In this document: positions 6,677 to 13,690 of the stretch, piece by piece
How the letters are laid out: every line of letters begins with the position of its first letter
How positions within the stretch are numbered: position 1 is the stretch's first letter
NCBI GenBank assembly: GCA_964621265.1
Contig: CAZULQ010000046.1
Coordinates: forward strand, 1-14,928
Direction: 5' to 3'
Length of the DNA: 14,928 bases
From: Porcipelethomonas sp964621265
Lineage (GTDB): Bacteria > Bacillota > Clostridia > Oscillospirales > Ruminococcaceae
Made by a program: the position numbers and the translations under genes
The notes under the pieces: generated by a model
What the model was told of the DNA's origin: nothing
The model's database searches: none
Seen by the model: only the letters and a program-made list of their open reading frames with translations

Positions 6677-6705
6677 TTGACTTATTTCAATCAATACATT
6701 ATAAT
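6677..6705 (+). promoter_or_regulatory. Promoter of the glycoside hydrolase gene
   Basis: TTGACT (6677-6682), 17 bp, TATAAT (6700-6705). The predicted start is near 6712, giving a leader of about 35 nt. Confidence 0.8.
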
Positions 6706-6746
6706 GTAGTTATATGCAAATAACACAATTTACAGGAGTTTTAAAT

Positions 6747-8177
6747 ATGGAAAAAATTTATAAGATTCATATGGGGAAAGCCAAGTGTGCCGTTGACCTC
6801 GGTGACGGCAGTGAAAGAGGCGAATATGTAAACCAGGATTACATCCTTCACAAGCTCGGCAGACCTCACAGAGCTATCAGCCTTATGTACTGCTACTACC
6901 CTCTCGACAAGGGCTGGCCGGGACGTGCAAGCGTTGTACACGCAAGCCCTGACGTAAGCTTTGCATGGGACTATCCTTATGACGACTATTTCACATACAA
7001 GGGCGGTATCGGCGGAACAACTGATGATGAGCCATTTACTTACATGCGTGACATCCGTGCACACGGTCAGGACGTAAACCTCACACTTACAATCGACCCT
7101 AATGTCAGCGACGAACACCTCATCAGGATTGCCGAGGATTTAAGACCATTCGGAAGAATGTTCCTCAGAATCAATCACGAAGCAACAGGTAACTGGTTCT
7201 CATTCAACAAGAGATGCAGCTATCAGGAAGTTGCGGATTTCTTTGTAAGATTCTGCAATATCTTAAAGGAACACGCACCTAACGTTTCAAAGGTTGTATG
7301 CATCGGCGGTATTGAAGACCTTTCCAAGACAGAAATGGAAAAGGAAGAAGAATTTGCTCAGACAATCCCTGTGGCAGATGTATGGTCTGTTGACAAATAT
7401 ATGGCGCTTCACTGGGGCTGGCCTTATGACGTTGCTGAAAAGGGTGGCCATTCACATTCAAGAGGAACAGTTGATGATACATTTGCCAAGACAAAGGCAA
7501 GCTTTGAGCGCTTCAAGTTCTTAAACGGCGGCGAGGGCAAGCCTATGACTATGGCTGAGTTCAACGCTGACGGCGACGTTACAGGCGCATACGAACAGGC
7601 ACAGATGGTCAAGGAATTCTGCGACAAGCTCAAAGCAGAAAAGGCTGAGTGGTTCTCAGGCTTTACATTCTATCAGTTCCGTGACAGAGGCAGACTCGGT
7701 CTCGAAATCGAAGACCCTAACTACCCTGACTGCGGTATTGAACAGCCACTTATGCAGACATACAAGGAAATCATTCACGATGAATGGTTTATGCCTGAAA
7801 TGAAGCAGGAAGAAGAAATCACACTTCCAGTCAAGCTTCGCTGGGGTGGTGCTGAGGACGCTGAGGGTATTGCTGTACCAATCCACTTTGAAAAGAATCC
7901 GACATTCTGCGAGGTTACTTTCGATGACGACAGCAACATCATGATGGAAATCAACGGAAAGTGGTTCTATAAGTCCCCAAAGGCAAGAACTATCGACCTT
8001 ATGTCAGCATTCTTTGAAAAGCCTCTTGACGGCGAGTGTGACTTGACTCTCAAGCTTTTCGCTCCTCCTGCAAGCGGTGAAAACGACCTTTCACTTGAAG
8101 ACGGTCTTTACAACAGCTATGCAACAATCGAAAAGCTCCCGAATATCAGAGTTAGATTTGAGCCTGTTGAGCCTTAA
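6747..8177 (+). CDS. Clan GH-A glycoside hydrolase resembling GH26, apparently cytoplasmic
   Basis: 476 residues. The first 345 or so read as a (beta/alpha)8 barrel of clan GH-A. MFLRINHEATGNWFSF (138-153) resembles the acid/base strand of GH26, with E145 the likely proton donor. KPMTMAEFNADGD (265-277) resembles the nucleophile strand, with E271. DVWSVDKYMALHW (211-223) and FYQFRDRGRLGLE (308-320) fit the later strands. Residues about 360-476 form a separate beta-rich module of unknown role. No signal peptide or membrane segment is seen, so it would act on imported oligosaccharides or an internal glycan. GH26 members act on mannans and related beta-glycans, but the substrate cannot be read here. 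ATG 6747 has AGGAG (6734-6738) at good spacing. It has its own promoter and terminator. Confidence 0.65.
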   Translation: MEKIYKIHMGKAKCAVDLGDGSERGEYVNQDYILHKLGRPHRAISLMYCYYPLDKGWPGRASVVHASPDVSFAWDYPYDDYFTYKGGIGGTTDDEPFTYMRDIRAHGQDVNLTLTIDPNVSDEHLIRIAEDLRPFGRMFLRINHEATGNWFSFNKRCSYQEVADFFVRFCNILKEHAPNVSKVVCIGGIEDLSKTEMEKEEEFAQTIPVADVWSVDKYMALHWGWPYDVAEKGGHSHSRGTVDDTFAKTKASFERFKFLNGGEGKPMTMAEFNADGDVTGAYEQAQMVKEFCDKLKAEKAEWFSGFTFYQFRDRGRLGLEIEDPNYPDCGIEQPLMQTYKEIIHDEWFMPEMKQEEEITLPVKLRWGGAEDAEGIAVPIHFEKNPTFCEVTFDDDSNIMMEINGKWFYKSPKARTIDLMSAFFEKPLDGECDLTLKLFAPPASGENDLSLEDGLYNSYATIEKLPNIRVRFEPVEP

Positions 8178-8185
8178 CTAACATT

Positions 8186-8223
8186 AATCCCACAGAGATT
8201 ATAAAACTCTGTGGGATTTTTTA
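8186..8223 (+). terminator. Intrinsic terminator after the glycoside hydrolase gene
   Basis: AATCCCACAGAG (8186-8197) pairs perfectly with CTCTGTGGGATT (8207-8218), followed by TTTTATT. It lies 8 nt after the stop codon. It may also stop the convergent minus-strand genes, although its T tract on that strand is poor. Confidence 0.92.
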
Positions 8224-8276
8224 TTGAAAATCATTCCATCATATTCTAATTTATTACTAACATCATTTAGAATTAA

Positions 8277-8717
8277 TTATTTCACTTCATCTCGGTAACA
8301 TATATTCAAATTATTTACAGTGAATTTTTCCGTGTTGTATATGATTTCCGAACGACGAATATCTATCCTATGATTTTCATTTAAGACAATTTTTATAAGT
8401 TCAATTAATGTTGCTTCAACCGACTTAAATTCTATAGGTGCATATATTCCAAGAAGATTCCAATTATCATAGCTGCTGTAATTATCTTTAAAGATAACAA
8501 TTTTTCTACCTTTCCATATTAAATCGTACTGCTGAGGTGCTTGTTCCAAAATACCACTACCACCAACATGTACAAAATATATTTTTTGTTCCCGTTCAAT
8601 TAGCCAGCTATCATTTGCTTTCCATTTACGAATAGTCTTTTTGTCATAATCATATATTTCAAGCTGATTAAGCATTACTGCATCTTCAGGTGAAATGTAA
8701 TCTCTTGTAAATTTCAT
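8277..8717 (-). CDS. Hypothetical protein of 146 residues, AT-rich
   Basis: I do not recognise a family. The protein is soluble, with no signal peptide or membrane helix, and is rich in Ile, Asn, Lys, Glu, Tyr and Trp. Notable stretches are ISPEDAVMLNQLEIYDYD (residues 8-25), WLIEREQKIYFVHVGGSG and KSVEATLIELIKIVLNE. The start is set at ATG 8717 because AAAGGAG lies 11 nt before it and inside the longer GTG-initiated frame (8741). Base composition is clearly more AT-rich than in the flanking genes, which hints at a later arrival. It lies 72 bp after the cupin gene on the same strand and may be co-transcribed. Small orphan proteins like this are sometimes immunity proteins, but nothing here shows it. 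Confidence 0.6.
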   Translation of the reverse strand: MKFTRDYISPEDAVMLNQLEIYDYDKKTIRKWKANDSWLIEREQKIYFVHVGGSGILEQAPQQYDLIWKGRKIVIFKDNYSSYDNWNLLGIYAPIEFKSVEATLIELIKIVLNENHRIDIRRSEIIYNTEKFTVNNLNICYRDEVK

Positions 8718-8789
8718 TACAATTGATTCTCCTTTAAACACAAATCAATTTCCCTTTTCTTAACCGTTTTACTATATCCAAAAAACGCC

Positions 8790-9155
8790 TTATTTCTCGT
8801 CCTTATACGCATAACCGAAATGTATCGGCGGCGCTGTAACTGAAATGTACACAAACTCAGTATCGCCGTCGTTTTTAAGTCCATGTACATCCTTATCCGC
8901 AAATCTCACAACATCACCCGCATTGAATTCCTTTTCCTCGTCGTTTGCAAGAAGAAGCTTTCCGCTGCCCTTTGTCGCATACCATATCTGCTCGGAAGCC
9001 TCGTGAGTGTGTCTTGGCTGACATGCACCGACTTCAAGATGAACCTCGGTTATTGTTACTCTCCTGCTTTCTGAATTATCAGGGTTTAAAAGTTGTCTTG
9101 ACACAACCCCGGGATTTGAAAGTCCCTTTATTTCTGATGATTTGATAAATTCCAT
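8790..9155 (-). CDS. Small single-domain cupin protein
   Basis: 121 residues forming one cupin beta-barrel. Motif 1 is CQPRHTHEASEQIWYATKGSG (about 45-65), with His53 and His55 as probable metal ligands and Glu59 or Glu56 as a third. Motif 2 is GDVVRFADKDVHGLKN (about 80-95), where the His of DVHGL is the usual fourth ligand. Such stand-alone cupins bind a divalent metal and act as isomerases, dioxygenases or sugar-binding sensors; the substrate cannot be inferred. ATG 9155 has AGGAGG 8 nt upstream. No clear promoter is seen between it and the upstream terminator, so its expression may depend on readthrough from the VanY-like gene. Confidence 0.85.
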   Translation of the reverse strand: MEFIKSSEIKGLSNPGVVSRQLLNPDNSESRRVTITEVHLEVGACQPRHTHEASEQIWYATKGSGKLLLANDEEKEFNAGDVVRFADKDVHGLKNDGDTEFVYISVTAPPIHFGYAYKDEK

Positions 9156-9173
9156 ATTGTTTTCCTCCTGTTA

Positions 9174-9218
9174 TAAAAAAACAAGTCCACTCTTAATATG
9201 ACAATTAAAAGCGGACTT
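9174..9218 (-). terminator. Terminator between the VanY-like and cupin genes
   Basis: On the minus strand AAGTCCGCTTTTAAT (9218-9204) pairs over 15 bp, with two G-U pairs, with ATTAAGAGTGGACTT (9197-9183), followed by GTTTTTTTAT. It ends only about 19 nt before the cupin ATG, so it separates two co-directional genes with almost no room for another promoter. Confidence 0.85.
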
Positions 9219-9233
9219 ATTACAAATTACATT

Positions 9234-10286
9234 TTAAACTTCAACTGTTACGATAAAGCCGTCAATGTTATTACCTGAAATTGTGTAGTGCTTATCAGCA
9301 GGAACAGGAATTTCAGTATTTGCTGAAGGGTCAGCAGGAACATAGTAAATTTCATACTTTGCTTCGCCGCCTGACACTCTGATGTGCTCACCGTCACTTG
9401 TATAATTCTTCACTTCATCAATGTACTCTTCAAGACAGAGATTGTTTTCTGCCATGTAAAGTGCATGTGGAGTGCCAACATATCTGAACTTATATGTCTT
9501 GGCGCTTACACCTGTGATATCTTCCTTGCCTTCAGGGTATCTGAGAATAAAGCCGTAGTTAGCAAGATTTTCTGAAATCCATGAGTAAGAGCCTTCGCTT
9601 GTGTAGTAATAAGAACTTTCACCGGGAGGGAAAATACCGAGGTCAAAATTCATACCTGTATGGTATTCGGAATATCCGCCCTTGATATCTGTATCTGTTA
9701 CAGCGTCCTGTTCTTCCTTTGTCTTAAAGCCGTTGATTACCATGATGTGGTTGTTGCCCGCATTTGTATAATATGCATCCATCATCTGGTTAATCGCATT
9801 GATAGTCTTTTCAGAAAGACTGATTACATAGTCTCTGTACTGATAACTACCTGACGCAAGCTCGTAAATCGGCTTGATAGTACTTTCCTCTTCTGTCGGG
9901 AAAGAGTAGGAATAATTCTTGTTTACAACGATAAGGTCACCCTTATAAATGTCGTTCGGCATAGCGCTTATAGTTGTAAACTCCATGTCTCCCGAGGCTT
10001 CATCTTCCTTAGGGTCAGCTTCCTTTTCGCCATCAGCATTTGTTGTCTTTGTCTTTTCGCTGTCCTTGTCCTTATCAGATGTAGGAACAATAGCAGAATC
10101 TGTATCAGATGATGTATCATCACTTCCGCATGAATTAACGCATGATACAAACAAAATCAGAATTACAATAAAAATCGCGGCAACTCCGATGATTCTGTCG
10201 TATCTGACACGACGAGGCGGCTTTCTGCGTCTTCTGCGTCTTCTTTCTATTTCTCTTTCTCGCTCTCTGTCATATTCATAACTCAT
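9234..10286 (-). CDS. Membrane-anchored VanY-like (M15) protein with a degenerate zinc site
   Basis: 350 residues: a very basic N-terminus with seven consecutive Arg (15-21), one membrane helix (31-50), a Ser/Asp/Lys/Glu-rich linker (54-100), an M15B D,D-carboxypeptidase-like domain (about 140-290) and a C-terminal extension (about 300-350). The fold is recognisable from VINGFKTKEEQ, SEYHTGMNFDLG (206-217), WISENLANYGFILRYPEGKEDITG and FRYVGTPHA (267-275). Active relatives read SExHxxGxxxD-type SEHQTG and EPWHFRYVG. Here Tyr208 sits at the usual His position (His209 is shifted by one), only D215 remains, and EPWH is replaced by KTYK (263-266), so the catalytic Glu and last zinc His are missing. 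It is probably a peptidoglycan-binding or regulatory pseudoenzyme. The basic N-terminus lies in the cytoplasm. ATG 10286 has AAAGGA about 14 nt upstream. Confidence 0.8.
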   Translation of the reverse strand: MSYEYDREREREIERRRRRRRKPPRRVRYDRIIGVAAIFIVILILFVSCVNSCGSDDTSSDTDSAIVPTSDKDKDSEKTKTTNADGEKEADPKEDEASGDMEFTTISAMPNDIYKGDLIVVNKNYSYSFPTEEESTIKPIYELASGSYQYRDYVISLSEKTINAINQMMDAYYTNAGNNHIMVINGFKTKEEQDAVTDTDIKGGYSEYHTGMNFDLGIFPPGESSYYYTSEGSYSWISENLANYGFILRYPEGKEDITGVSAKTYKFRYVGTPHALYMAENNLCLEEYIDEVKNYTSDGEHIRVSGGEAKYEIYYVPADPSANTEIPVPADKHYTISGNNIDGFIVTVEV

Positions 10287-10330
10287 ATTAAAAACATAAA
10301 TCCTTTCTATTGATGTATATATATATTATT

Positions 10331-10359
10331 ATAATAACACATTTAAGGGCACTTGTAAA
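10331..10359 (-). promoter_or_regulatory. Promoter of the VanY-like gene
   Basis: On the minus strand TTTACA (10359-10354), 17 bp and TATTAT (10336-10331), preceded by TGT, which makes an extended -10. The predicted start is near 10324. A 20-bp spacing to an overlapping TATAAT is less likely. Confidence 0.6.
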
Positions 10360-10472
10360 CAGAAATATTGAAATTTTAGGGCTTTTTTGGCGTTTTTCAA
10401 ATAATTTTGTATAAAACCGTATTTTTGCAACATTTAAAATTGTGAATTACGGACAAATTAAGGTCTTTTCTA

Positions 10473-10501
10473 TTGACATTCATGGATTTATAGTGTATCA
10501 T
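10473..10501 (+). promoter_or_regulatory. Promoter of the glutamine synthetase gene
   Basis: TTGACA (10473-10478), 17 bp, TATCAT (10496-10501). The predicted start is near 10508, giving a leader of about 100 nt before the ATG at 10611. A nearby TATAAT (10507-10512) has no -35 match. Confidence 0.7.
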
Positions 10502-10536
10502 AAATGTATAATTTATGTAAAGAACCTATTGAAACA

Positions 10537-10596
10537 ATGGCGTTTCAACAGTGGAATGAAAAAGTTTTCCCGCTGTTGGAGCGCCTTAACTTATAA
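10537..10596 (+). promoter_or_regulatory. glnN leader: short ORF and hairpin
   Basis: A 19-codon ORF reads MAFQQWNEKVFPLLERLNL and stops at 10596, one base before the glnN ribosome site AAGGAGG. It has two consecutive Gln codons, fitting a leader peptide that senses glutamine supply. The same DNA can fold: CAACAG pairs with CTGTTG, GGAA with TTCC inside it, and GCG with CGC outside it (about 10541-10584). The weak point is the lack of a clear ribosome site before ATG 10537; no terminator or T tract follows the hairpin. Confidence 0.35.
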
Positions 10597-10610
10597 AAGG
10601 AGGATTTTCT

Positions 10611-12713
10611 ATGCAAGAAAACCAGACAGCAGTCGATTATTTTGGCTGTAACGTGTTCAACGATACAGTCATGAGGGCAAGACTGCCGAAGAACATTTAC
10701 AAATCAGTTATCAAGACTAAAAAAATGGGCGTGCCGCTTGCTGATGATGTTGCAAATGTTGTTGCCAACGCAATGAAGGACTGGGCTATTGAAAAGGGTG
10801 CAACACACTATGCACACTGGTTCCATCCTATGACAGGTATCACAGCTGAAAAGCATGACGCTTTCATAACTCCGACAGACGACGGAAATATAATTCTCGA
10901 ATTTTCAGGCAAGGAGCTTGTAAAGGGTGAGCCTGACGCTTCATCATTCCCATCGGGCGGACTCAGAGCCACATTCGAAGCAAGAGGCTATACTGCATGG
11001 GACCCGACTTCTGACGCATTTGTCAAGGACAATACTTTATGTATTCCGACAGCATTCTGTTCCTACACAGGAGAAATCCTTGACAAGAAAACTCCTCTTT
11101 TACGTTCCATGGAAATTGTCAATGAACAGGCGCTGAGAATTCTCCGTCTTTTCGGCAATACAACTGCCACAAGAGTTATCACAACAGTAGGTCCTGAACA
11201 GGAATACTTCCTTGTTGACAAGAAATACTACGACCAGAGAAAAGACCTTATCTTAACAGGCAGAACACTTTTCGGTGCAAAGGCGCCAAAGGGACAGGAG
11301 CTTGAAGACCACTATTTCGGTAACATCAAGCAGAGAGTTTCCGACTTCATGACAGAACTCGACGTTGAGCTCTGGAAGCTTGGCGTTTATGCAAAAACTG
11401 AGCACAACGAAGCCGCTCCTGCACAGCACGAGCTTGCTCCTATATTCACAACTTCAAATATTGCCGCTGACCACAATCAGCTTACAATGGAGCTTATGAA
11501 GAAAATTGCCCAGAAGCATGACCTTGTGTGTCTGCTTCACGAAAAGCCGTTTGCAGGCGTTAATGGTTCAGGCAAGCACAACAACTGGTCCATTTCTTCA
11601 AACGACGGTCAGAATCTTCTTGACCCGGGCGATACACCAATGGAGAACATGCAGTTCTTGACTTTCTTCTGCGCAATTATCAAGTGCGTTGATGAGTACG
11701 CTCCGCTTCTCAGAATTTCTGCAGCGTCTGCCGGAAATGACCATAGACTCGGTGCAAACGAAGCTCCTCCTGCAATCATTTCAATCTTCATAGGCGACGA
11801 GCTCCAGAACATTCTCGACGCAATTGAAAACGGTACATCATTCAAGGAAAATTCAGATAAGCCTTTTGAAATCGGTGTTGACGCTCTGCCGAATTTCCCT
11901 AAGGACTCAACAGACAGAAACAGAACTTCACCTTTTGCATTCACAGGCAACAAGTTTGAATTCAGAATGCTCGGTTCTGCGGATTCAATTTCCTGTACAA
12001 ACGTTATGATGAACACTATCTTTGCACAGGTTGTGAGCGAATTTGCTGACGAGCTTGAAAAGGCTGACGACTTCAAGAAGGCTCTTAAAAAACTTCTTGC
12101 CAAGACTATTAAAAACCACAAGAGAGTAATCTTCAACGGCAACGGCTATGCTGACGAATGGATTGCCGAAGCAGAAAAGAGAGGTCTTCCTAATCTCGTT
12201 TCAACAGTTGACGCACTTCCTCACTATGTAAATGACAAGTACGTTGAAATGTTCGAGAAATTCAAGGTTTACACAAGAGCCGAGATTACTTCAAGAATGG
12301 AAATCCTCCTTGCTAATTACAGCAAGGTAATCAACATTGAAGCGCTCACAATGCTCGACATGGCAAAGAAGTCCATTCTCCCTGTTGCTATGCAGTATAC
12401 CAAGGAGCTTGCTGATACATACAATTCAGTCAGCACAGCTTGTCTTGATGTGGATTATAATCCGTTCAAGTCATCAGCTGAAAAGCTTGCTTCACTTACA
12501 TCATCACTTATGAAGGCGATTGAAGTCCTTGACCAGAAGCGTCTTGACGCAAAGGATTATGAGGACAATATTCTCGAGCTTGCGAAGTATTTCAGAAACG
12601 AAGTATTTGCTGATATGCAGACTCTCCGTGCTGTTGCTGACGAGCTTGAAATGTGTATTCCTGAAAAGCTCTGGCCTTTCCCGACATATACAGATTTATT
12701 ATTTATGGTATAA
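10611..12713 (+). CDS. glnN: Type III glutamine synthetase
   Basis: 700 residues, the length of GSIII (GlnN), well beyond the roughly 450 of GSI. It makes glutamine from glutamate, ammonia and ATP in the cytoplasm. The catalytic signatures are GPEQEYFLVD (194-203, metal-binding Glu), EHNEAAPAQHELAP (264-277), VNGSGKHNNWS (317-327, the glutamate-binding loop), NDHRLGANEAPPA (about 376-388) and NRTSPFAFTGNKFEFRMLGS (about 437-456). The C-terminal third is helical, as in GSIII. The N-terminal HYAHWFHPMTGITAEKHD (67-83) is also characteristic. AAGGAGG lies 7 nt before the ATG. It is a single gene with its own promoter, a long leader and a terminator. GSIII normally forms a dodecamer of two hexameric rings. 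All key motifs appear intact. Confidence 0.96.
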   Translation: MQENQTAVDYFGCNVFNDTVMRARLPKNIYKSVIKTKKMGVPLADDVANVVANAMKDWAIEKGATHYAHWFHPMTGITAEKHDAFITPTDDGNIILEFSGKELVKGEPDASSFPSGGLRATFEARGYTAWDPTSDAFVKDNTLCIPTAFCSYTGEILDKKTPLLRSMEIVNEQALRILRLFGNTTATRVITTVGPEQEYFLVDKKYYDQRKDLILTGRTLFGAKAPKGQELEDHYFGNIKQRVSDFMTELDVELWKLGVYAKTEHNEAAPAQHELAPIFTTSNIAADHNQLTMELMKKIAQKHDLVCLLHEKPFAGVNGSGKHNNWSISSNDGQNLLDPGDTPMENMQFLTFFCAIIKCVDEYAPLLRISAASAGNDHRLGANEAPPAIISIFIGDELQNILDAIENGTSFKENSDKPFEIGVDALPNFPKDSTDRNRTSPFAFTGNKFEFRMLGSADSISCTNVMMNTIFAQVVSEFADELEKADDFKKALKKLLAKTIKNHKRVIFNGNGYADEWIAEAEKRGLPNLVSTVDALPHYVNDKYVEMFEKFKVYTRAEITSRMEILLANYSKVINIEALTMLDMAKKSILPVAMQYTKELADTYNSVSTACLDVDYNPFKSSAEKLASLTSSLMKAIEVLDQKRLDAKDYEDNILELAKYFRNEVFADMQTLRAVADELEMCIPEKLWPFPTYTDLLFMV

Positions 12714-12720
12714 ATATTTT

Positions 12721-12748
12721 AAGGGGACATTGAAAAATGTCCCCTTTT
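12721..12748 (+). terminator. Terminator after glnN
   Basis: AAGGGGACAT (12721-12730) pairs with ATGTCCCCTT (12737-12746) around TGAAAA, followed by TTACTTTT. It overlaps the stop codon of the convergent DUF3784 gene and may serve both directions. Confidence 0.9.
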
Positions 12749-13064
12749 ACTTTTCGGTTTTCACACTTGAAACAATCGCATAAATCACTGCAATAACAGC
12801 AACAGCTATTACAGCAATGAAAAGCCAATCTGTTTTCAGTAGCATCTCAATTCCGTTCAACACAAAAATAATACCAATCAACAGAAAACAAATTGCCGTC
12901 TGGCGATAGTGCGGCTTTTTATCCATGCTTTCACGTTCTTCTTTTGAGGCATAGATATACGCATTATTGAATAAAAAACCTTTCCCCTTAAAAGAACGGA
13001 AACTTAATATAAACAATGCAGCTGCAACTGCAAAGAGAACACCTGCGATTATAACTTCTTTCAA
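12747..13064 (-). CDS. DUF3784-like small membrane protein
   Basis: About 105 residues with three hydrophobic helices: one at the N-terminus (EVIIAGVLFAVAAALFILSF), a central one (AICFLLIGIIFVLNGIEMLL) and a C-terminal one (WLFIAVIAVAVIAVIYAIV). The cytoplasmic loop between the first two, with SFKGKGFLFNNAYIYASKEERE, matches the look of DUF3784 proteins of Firmicutes, whose function is unknown. There is no ATG. TTG at 13064 is preferred because GAGG (about 13074-13077) is 8-9 nt upstream of it; an in-frame GTG at 13073 would sit directly on that ribosome site. It probably shares a transcript with the gene at 13120-13539, 55 bp upstream. Confidence 0.65.
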   Translation of the reverse strand: MKEVIIAGVLFAVAAALFILSFRSFKGKGFLFNNAYIYASKEERESMDKKPHYRQTAICFLLIGIIFVLNGIEMLLKTDWLFIAVIAVAVIAVIYAIVSSVKTEK

Positions 13065-13119
13065 AACTGCCACCTCACTTAATAGTAATAGGAAATATCG
13101 AAAGTTCTTTGTTAATCAT

Positions 13120-13539
13120 TTATACCATTCCTACAATCTTGTATTTTAAAAGATACCCTCCTAAATAGAAAAACCTACCTTCAACTATTGCATGTAATCC
13201 ACTTTCTGATGTACAATATTCGGTTTGTTTTTTCTTACCGTCATCATATATATGACCTATATTATTAAATCCTATTTTCCCCATTACTTCTGCCGATGAA
13301 TAATCATAGGTTGAAAACACATACCCCTCCATAGAAATTTCAGAATCACCGCCTGCATACCCGCCTTTTTTTATTATACATATATCGTTACCATCAATCA
13401 CAACACTTTTCCACACATCAAATGCTTTTATAGGATTTATAGTTCTGAAAATAAATGCCGAATATGATAGCAACAAAACCAAAAGAAATATTATAGTTCC
13501 GATTATAACTTTTTTTCTTGATTTACAATGACCAAACAT
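13120..13539 (-). CDS. Hypothetical membrane-anchored extracytoplasmic protein
   Basis: 139 residues. A short basic N-terminus (MFGHCKSRKK) precedes one membrane helix (about 11-31, VIIGTIIFLLVLLLSYSAFIF), and the remaining 105 residues should face outside. The outer part is beta-rich with several Gly/Tyr pairs (KKGGYAGGDSE, FYLGGYLLKYKI). I do not recognise a family. ATG 13539 has AGAGG 7 nt upstream. It is the first gene after the promoter at 13610-13638 and is followed by the DUF3784-like gene. Composition is AT-rich. Confidence 0.65.
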   Translation of the reverse strand: MFGHCKSRKKVIIGTIIFLLVLLLSYSAFIFRTINPIKAFDVWKSVVIDGNDICIIKKGGYAGGDSEISMEGYVFSTYDYSSAEVMGKIGFNNIGHIYDDGKKKQTEYCTSESGLHAIVEGRFFYLGGYLLKYKIVGMV

Positions 13540-13576
13540 CAGAAACCTCTTTTCATAAAAACAATATATAAGCCAT

Positions 13577-13593
13577 ACTTATTTTAAATAAGT
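13577..13593. promoter_or_regulatory. 17-bp palindrome in the leader of the 13539 gene
   Basis: ACTTATTTTAAATAAGT is a perfect 8-1-8 palindrome about 10 to 26 nt downstream of the predicted transcription start. It could be a roadblock operator or a small RNA hairpin, although the sequence is all A/T apart from two C/G pairs. Confidence 0.3.
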
Positions 13594-13609
13594 CAATACA
13601 TTTTCTTAT

Positions 13610-13638
13610 ATTATAACACCCAATATTCAAAAAGTCAA
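13610..13638 (-). promoter_or_regulatory. Promoter of the two-gene membrane protein unit
   Basis: On the minus strand TTGACT (13638-13633), 17 bp and TATAAT (13615-13610), with TGT before the -10 (extended). The predicted start is near 13603, giving a 64-nt leader before the ATG at 13539. It begins 16 bp after the terminator of the upstream gene. Confidence 0.75.
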
Positions 13639-13653
13639 CGACATAACAAACAT

Positions 13654-13686
13654 AACCCCGCTTCTGAAAACATCAAAAGCGGGGTT
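13654..13686 (-). terminator. Terminator after the signal-peptidase-like gene
   Basis: On the minus strand AACCCCGCTT (13686-13677) pairs perfectly with AAGCGGGGTT (13663-13654) around a 13-nt loop, followed by ATGTTTGTT. It starts just after the stop codon at 13691. The stem is strong, but the T tract is imperfect. Confidence 0.75.
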
Positions 13687-13690
13687 TATT

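Larger units (their letters stand above)
10287..10610. other. Divergent intergenic region, VanY-like gene and glnN
   Basis: This 324-bp stretch has no full gene. It holds the leftward VanY-like promoter (10331-10359), an AT-rich middle (about 10365-10470) in which I see only an imperfect CCGTA...TACGG dyad, the rightward glnN promoter (10473-10501) and the glnN leader with a hairpin and a 19-codon ORF (10537-10596). Confidence 0.7.

Noticed and set aside
10508..10610. glnN leader as a known glutamine riboswitch or an ANTAR-protein double hairpin
   Set aside because: I could not find the conserved core of the cyanobacterial glnA motif or two hairpins with matching six-base loops, and there is no terminator to control.
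13577..13596. TTGACTTATTT shared by this leader and the glycoside hydrolase promoter at 6677, as a common operator
   Set aside because: Half of it is just the -35 consensus, the match ends after 11 bases, and here it lies downstream of a better promoter (13610-13638).
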